Assembly (NCBI GenBank): GCA_015143295.1
Contig: CM026570.1
Span: forward strand, 10,068,047 to 10,132,046
DNA length: 64,000 bases
Direction of reading: 5' to 3'
Source: Tetracentron sinense
Lineage: Eukaryota > Streptophyta > Magnoliopsida > Trochodendrales > Trochodendraceae
Made by a program: the position numbers and the translations under genes. Shown here one piece after another: positions 59,039-64,000 of the stretch. The stretch's first letter is position 1, and each line of letters starts with the position of its first letter. Below the pieces are notes generated by a model, which worked only from the letters and a program-made list of their open reading frames with translations, had not been told where the DNA came from and did no database searches.

Positions 59039-59528
59039 TAGGGCTGCAAACGGAGCGGATACGAAGCGGATATTGGTATATCCGAATTCGTATCCGATTA
59101 TATATCCAGATATCCGTATCCGGATAAATATCTGGCGGATAGTGAAATATGATATCCCTATCCGACTCCGATTAAAATATCCGGAATCGGATGTGAATCC
59201 GGATTATTCGATTATTTAAAAAAAAACATTAAAATAATATAAATTAATATTTTAAAATGTAAAAATATATAATTTTTTATTTAAAAAATTATTTTAAAGG
59301 TAATATTAATTTTATAAATTTAAAATATATTATTTATGTATATTATATAATCGGACGGATATTTATCGAATCGGATGTATCAGTATCCGAATGCGTATCT
59401 GAATTATAAATGGATGGTGATTTACTATCCGAATTCGCTCCGCCGGATATCTATTCGGATAAATATCCGACTAAACGGATTTAGATGCGAATTGGATACA
59501 GATAATATTCGCATCCGTTTGCAGCCTA
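59039..59528. mobile_element. hAT-type MITE (TAGGGCTGCAAACGGA ends) inserted in another MITE
   Basis: Left end TAGGGCTGCAAACGGAGCGG; right end on the minus strand TAGGCTGCAAACGGATGCG. Flanks GTAGAGGA (59031-59038) and GTAGAGAA (59529-59536) agree at seven of eight bases. Many ATCCGGAT and ATATCCG motifs in both orientations surround an AT-rich core. The 59375-59680 frame is not a gene. Confidence 0.78.
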
Positions 59529-59869
59529 GTAGAGAATTTAGTTCCTATTGCCGAGGCATTCTTGCAGAGATTGCGCTTGAAGTTTTCGTCTTCTTTGACT
59601 TTCACAATCTAAGTTGCATCAAGAGTTGCGGACTTCACTTGGTTCAAAAACTGGGTATGGGTTCAATTTTTGCGTGTTGAACAACTAGATTCGTGTTTTT
59701 ATTTATTTATTATTTATTTTTATAGGAACAACTTAGATTCTTTGAATACTTGAAGTTCCATTTGAGTATCTGTCAAATTTATTTGATTTAACTCAATTAT
59801 TTGAGTTTACAATATGAGAGGGGTTAGACATTTAAAATTATCTAAATGAAGCCATTTAGAAATGAAAAC

Positions 59870-60217
59870 ACTTTTTTTTTGTTGGGTCTTAATCATTTGT
59901 CTACCTAGGTTAGGGGTCAGGGTGTTAGCAGGGTTAGCACTCATGGCGCTCAACAGCCACACCAAGACTCAAATACCAACCTCCCTAAAAGGAGAAGTAG
60001 TGCTTAGAGCCCCAATCGAATTTACTCCAAATTTTTCCATTGAGACAAGATGGAGCTAAAATGCAGAGACATTTCGTTATTTTAATATTTTATAAGTAAA
60101 AGTTAAAGAATATTTGACATTTGCAGCACCACAATTACGTCTTTGGAAGATTTATGATTGGGGCTAGCAAAATCCAAAATAGAGATACACAACCACTGGG
60201 ATTGGCCCATGGTGTGA
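59870..60217 (-). mobile_element. SINE, family B (minus), split by a small insertion
   Basis: The body and tail (59880-60000: GTTGGGTCTTAATCATTTGT ... CCACACCAAGACTCAAATAC ... CTCCCTAAAAGGAG) and the 5' head (about 60183-60217: ACACAACCACTGGGATTGGC) are separated by about 180 bp. The inserted DNA has short inverted ends, AGCCCCAATC and GATTGGGGCT. Confidence 0.62.
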
Positions 60218-60479
60218 AATAAAAACATTTTAAACACTAATTAAACAATGAACATCAGACAATCTAAGTTGTAGAGTGTAGATTCTTCGAGATACAATGC
60301 TTATATACTTAATGTTGTAGTCAATAATTTTCTATGATGAAGTGTAGTCATCAAATATTGGTATTGGGTGGGCCTAACACCATTTGAAATTGAGGCAATA
60401 TATTTCCTTTGGCAGATGCCCGGGTGTTATACTCGGGCATAGCATCTTTTGTGGAAGGCATAGAAATGTCTTAAACTAA

Positions 60480-60665
60480 GAGCATTCCTAGCAGCCTCAC
60501 CAAAATAACTTTTTGGTTATTTTTTATGAGCCAAAACACTAAAAGATCCCAAAATGAGCCCCAGCAGTCTCATTGAAGTAGAGATTTCGGTTTGGTGAGT
60601 CTATAATACTCACCAACTCATAGTGCTCACCTTAATTTAGAGCAATCCGGCAATTCGTTAAATAT
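60480..60665. mobile_element. Truncated Tourist-type MITE
   Basis: GAGCATTCCTAGCAGCCTCA start, then TTTTTGGTTATTTTTTATGAGCC and GGTTTGGTGAGTCTATAATAC, collinear with the left half of 45018-45448. The right half is missing. Confidence 0.65.
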
Positions 60666-60788
60666 TATTAGGCACGACCACGGCGAAATCAACAATTCAT
60701 GGCATTGCAAAAGACAAAAGACATGGAGCTACAAATAGAAGATGAAAAATAATGACTAATTCACTGTGGTGCCCTTGGATGATTTTAA

Positions 60789-61146
60789 AGAGGGTTACCA
60801 GGTTTGCTACATGTAGCTAACCATGAAACCGAATTGGTTTATGGTTAGGATTCGTTTGTATAATTGAACAAACTGCATAGTAGTTTTAAACAATCTTAGT
60901 TTATCAAATTTTTCATTAAAATTCATTGATATTTTTCTATGGATTCCATAAATTTATATTTTGAATTCAAAAAAGGGTTCATGAAAAGGTTTTTTTTTTT
61001 TCAAATAAATATTTATAATATAATATAAAATATATATTTTGTTTTCCTTGCTTAAGTAGCAAACCAAGTTAGTGAACCAAACTAAAGACCCGACGAACGA
61101 ATTATTTCGTCTACCCAACGAAATGGGTTCATTCTAGAGTAACATT
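60789..61146. mobile_element. hAT-type MITE, GTTACC family, copy 3
   Basis: Flanks GATTTTAA (60781-60788) and GATTTTGA (61147-61154) agree at seven of eight bases. The left end contains GGGTTACCAGGTTTG, and the right end, minus strand, AATGTTACTCTAGAATG. The interior shares the TAGCAAACCAAGTTAGTGAA block with copy 1. Confidence 0.7.
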
Positions 61147-62054
61147 GATTTTGAGGTCATCTTAGGGATTGAATTCTTGAAACCAACCAAAGTCATCCCT
61201 ATGACATACTTAGGCATCATGAATGAAAGAATATGAAAGAATATCATGTATAATCCCAACGGTTAATGTGAGGACTAGTGTGCCCACTTTATCCTTCTAG
61301 TTCGGAAACAAACTTTCTCCATTTATCCTTTGGTATTATCTTTAGATTCTAGTTCCACCCTAGGAAGAAAGGATTGTTTGGGCTTTCTATCCTAATGTAA
61401 TGTTTGGTTGTCGAAAAAATTGATGAAAACATAGAAAAGATAAAAAAAATAGATTTTTAATACTATTTTTTTTTTAGGATAAAGGATCAACAATTTGGCT
61501 TGAAGCTTCCTACCTTATATGATCAACAAAGGTCTCCTCTCCTCTTCTGCAAATGCTTTAGCTCTCTCTTTTTCCTCTGCTTCAAAAGTATCCCAACTAA
61601 ATCACCCCATCTCCAGTGTAACCCTCCAAAAATCTCATTGATTATAATAGTTTGGGATGCTCTCTCTCTTGATGAAATCAAATCGGCCGTCTTTTCTTTC
61701 TTTAAATTTTGGGATATAATAAAGTTTGAACTCTTATACGAAGAATGAGGTGTTATCTGGTCCAAGGTTACCTAGTTTGTTAGGCACTAGGGTTCAGCCC
61801 GCCCGTCCTGTTCATCTAATTTAGCACCGTTTTGCATCTTTTGACCAATAGATACCGAATACCTAACAATTTAAAGGGTAAATGACACTTGTGTAATTAG
61901 TTAAATTAGAAAGGATATTTTTATAAAATCAATTAAAGACAATATTTTCAAATATACCTATATTTCTTTTATCAATCAAATCATCATCAAGAATAACTTT
62001 GGTTCCATAGGGTTTCATTGAGTTCAAGCATGACTCCAATCATTCCTAAAAAAA

Positions 62055-62094
<40 letters not shown>

Positions 62095-62555
62095 TATACA
62101 TTGGAAGGTCTTCTGACAAGTGGAGACAATTTTTTTTTCTACCAAGACGCCAAATCCCTAGAAAAAAAATTATTTAAAGGCAAGGGCAACGACAAACCAG
62201 TGGACATGTAGCGTTTTAAAAGAAGAAGATACCAAACGGAGAGAAATCAAAGTAATGTGAGACAAATGAAATGACTGCACCTCTAAATTACCACCCTGTG
62301 CCCAATGTTTTGTTGTTTTGTGGATGCCTGAGCGCCCAGCAGCCAGGGTTAATCTTTTGACTTAAAAAAGAAGTGGTTGGGTTGATTTTGTGTTCGGACT
62401 TTAGTGCTCCTATTTTACAATAATCCGCCTGACCCGGCCCTTCGCCCTTAGGGTAGGCTTGGGTGTAGCCGGGTCACGCCTCTTACGGTATAGGCCTGGA
62501 CCTTGTAAGTGAGTGCTGGACCCCTCAACGGCACACATGTTTGTATTTCAACAAT
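61147..62555. other. No recognised gene (61147-62555)
   Basis: Contains a poly-A run followed by (TA)n at 62048-62098 and a GACCCGGCCCTTCGCCC stretch at about 62431 from a GGCCCGG-type element. Overlapping frames at 61500-61765 on both strands show no family features. Confidence 0.4.
62048..62098. repeat. Poly-A and (AT)n simple repeat
   Basis: About 25 A residues followed by about 13 AT units. Confidence 0.95.
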
Positions 62556-62561
62556 TTTATT
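62556..62561 (-). terminator. Candidate polyadenylation signal of the ELIP gene
   Basis: AATAAA on the minus strand about 63 nt after the ELIP stop codon. Confidence 0.45.
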
Positions 62562-62623
62562 TTTCTATTGCTCGTGTTCCATCTCAAAGTATGATAATAA
62601 ATTTGACAAACCAAGGCTGGGGC

Positions 62624-63296
62624 CTACACAATGGCCCCACCTATGACATACTCCGTGAAGGCCAATGCCACGAGACCCAACATTGCAAATCTTCCATTCC
62701 ACAGCTCTGCATCAGAGCTCATTACTCCCCCCGAGTATTTCGACTGCACGTTCACACCCTTGAACAAGGGAATTAGAGACGCAACGGACAGCACGATGCT
62801 TGTCCCGACGAACCACGGAATCCCTCCATTCGCCAACTGAGCGAACACGTCATCACCTTTCCACAGCTCCACTCCCATTGCTGCAACAAACCCTACCATC
62901 GCCAGCCTCCCGTTAATCCTCTCCGGCGCTGGCCCACTAAATGCCAACACATCAGAAAAACTCGTGCTCACCTGTTATAAAAAAATAATAATAATAACAC
63001 GTGTCAGCCGTTGAAACATGTCTTCTACAACATAGCTAGATGTATGTAGCATACTCAAACATTACCTTGGGTGTACGAGGTGGCGTGGGTTTAGGTGGTG
63101 GCGGTGGCTGTGGAGTTGTTACCGGCGTTATTTCCTCTTGCTGGGGTTCCTCAGCCTTACATCTTACTCGCATGCTATAACTCTTTTGCTGACGTGGCGC
63201 AAATATGGAAGGAAGAACCAGGTGGGATCTACTTCTGTTGATGACACGTGTCATGGGGTTTACCAAGATCGACTGCATTGCTGTTGAGGCAGCCAT
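62624..63296 (-). CDS. Early light-induced protein (ELIP), chloroplast thylakoid
   Basis: Two exons on the minus strand, 63296-63066 and 62971-62624, join in phase 0 (donor GTAATG, acceptor ATAACAG) to give 192 residues, the usual ELIP length. Residues 1-46 form a chloroplast transit peptide rich in S and R. Next comes an acidic and proline-rich linker (EEPQQEE, then [16 protein letters not shown]). Residues 94-114 ([20 protein letters not shown]) and 166-189 ([20 protein letters not shown]) are the two chlorophyll-binding helices with the E-x-x-N-G-R signature of the LHC superfamily. A middle membrane helix covers about 128-147. ELIPs bind chlorophyll and carotenoids in thylakoids and protect against photo-oxidation under high light, cold or drying. 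The ATG at 63296 is the only start that gives the transit peptide. The neighbours are unrelated. Confidence 0.95.
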
Positions 63297-63354
63297 GATT
63301 TCAAAGTTCCTTCCTGAAAGTCTGAAACTAAGAAGTTGGACACTCGGAAGCGAT

Positions 63355-63443
63355 AGATATAAGACGGAGAAATGGAGACTAGTGGCTGTGATAATTCCAA
63401 GTCACCTTCTCGACTTTTACTTGTACTTCTTCATACGTGTACT
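63355..63443 (-). promoter_or_regulatory. Probable ELIP core promoter region
   Basis: On the minus strand TCTTATATCTATC (about 63353-63365) is a weak TATA-like site about 60 bp before the ATG. GATA motifs occur on the opposite strand, and a CACGTA core lies at about 63438-63443. ACGT and GATA motifs are common in light-regulated promoters; function here is inferred. Confidence 0.35.
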
Positions 63444-64000
63444 GCGTTTGTCCACACATGGTGGAAGTCGGTGGCGTGGCCCTCCCATTTACCAGGGAAG
63501 TAATCGCAGATTGTGAGGTCAGGGATGTTCGAGGTTTGTAGTTTCGTACTGGGACTAGGACTTTCTAGTCACTTACCATTAAATTATGACTCGTGTATAG
63601 TAAAAACAAAACGTGTAGTCGACCAAAAGTGCTGGTATACCTAACTTTAGTTATTTTTATGGTCACTGTCTGATCGTAATTGAATGGTGATGGAGAGTAA
63701 ACCAAATAATATACACTAATGGACTGGCTTTGGGCCTTAGACTAGCTGTTGAATAAATGGGTCGGTCTAATAAATTTTGTCCTAGCCTGGACTAGGTGGG
63801 TTTTTTCAGATCCTTATGAATTCGGAACAAAACCTTCAGCCCGACTACTTTTCCCTGGGCCAAATTTAGGCTGACTCTGGCCCAAGCATATGTAGGGCTG
63901 TACATCGGTTTGCCTAGACCAGTTGAGTCATGGTCAGAGCAGTGCCAATGTTTCAGCGGCGTGGGCTGGGATGTGATGGGCTCAGGCTTAGTTTTGGATC
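63444..64000. other. ELIP upstream flank; MITE-like end near 63893
   Basis: No gene seen. TAGGGCTGTACATCGGTTTG at about 63894 looks like the start of a TAGGGCTGT-type hAT element that runs out of the window. Confidence 0.4.

Noticed and set aside
1..64000. CRISPR arrays, operons, phage or plasmid features
   Set aside because: The window is plant nuclear DNA; the regularly repeated sequences are transposons and simple repeats.

Overview
The window is nuclear DNA from a flowering plant. The evidence is three intact intron-containing plant genes (a class-A2-type heat stress transcription factor, an INDETERMINATE-domain zinc-finger protein and an early light-induced protein), plant-type GT/AG introns, and dense plant transposon families (solo LTRs, Copia, tRNA-derived SINEs, and hAT, Mutator and Harbinger type MITEs). 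The lineage cannot be fixed from the sequence alone. There are no bacterial features, CRISPR arrays or rRNA genes, and I found no functional tRNA gene.

Layout. 0-18 kb: mostly transposons. An LTR-type element (1974-4107) carries a 1-kb internal tandem duplication. A 1.8-kb solo LTR (13427-15217) has perfect 5-bp target duplications. A piece of a copper amine oxidase gene with the topaquinone-site motif lies at about 9.1 kb, inside a probable transposon. 16.5-19.8 kb: the HSF gene, with MITE copies stacked just upstream of two heat-shock elements, a TATA box and a leader that holds several short upstream ORFs. 20-36 kb: gene-poor and filled with nested MITEs, SINEs, a 1.2-kb foldback element and a probable Copia solo LTR. 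37-42.5 kb: the IDD gene, flanked on both sides by hairpin MITEs of one Mutator-like family, each with a perfect 9-bp target duplication. 43-62 kb: more MITEs and SINEs, a decayed minus-strand Copia pol region (50.4-52.9 kb), and exon-like minus-strand pieces around it that may belong to an unidentified gene. 62.6-63.3 kb: the ELIP gene on the minus strand.

The three recognised genes are not a pathway or cluster. Two (HSF, ELIP) are stress or light responsive by family and the third (IDD) is a developmental or hormonal regulator by family. Many of the short open frames in the window lie in transposons, leaders or low-complexity DNA and are not called as genes. The most interesting material is the set of hairpin MITEs around the IDD and HSF genes, the HSF promoter and leader structure, the captured amine-oxidase fragment, several SINE families, and the unexplained exon-like segments. 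I did not find a clearly new biological system.
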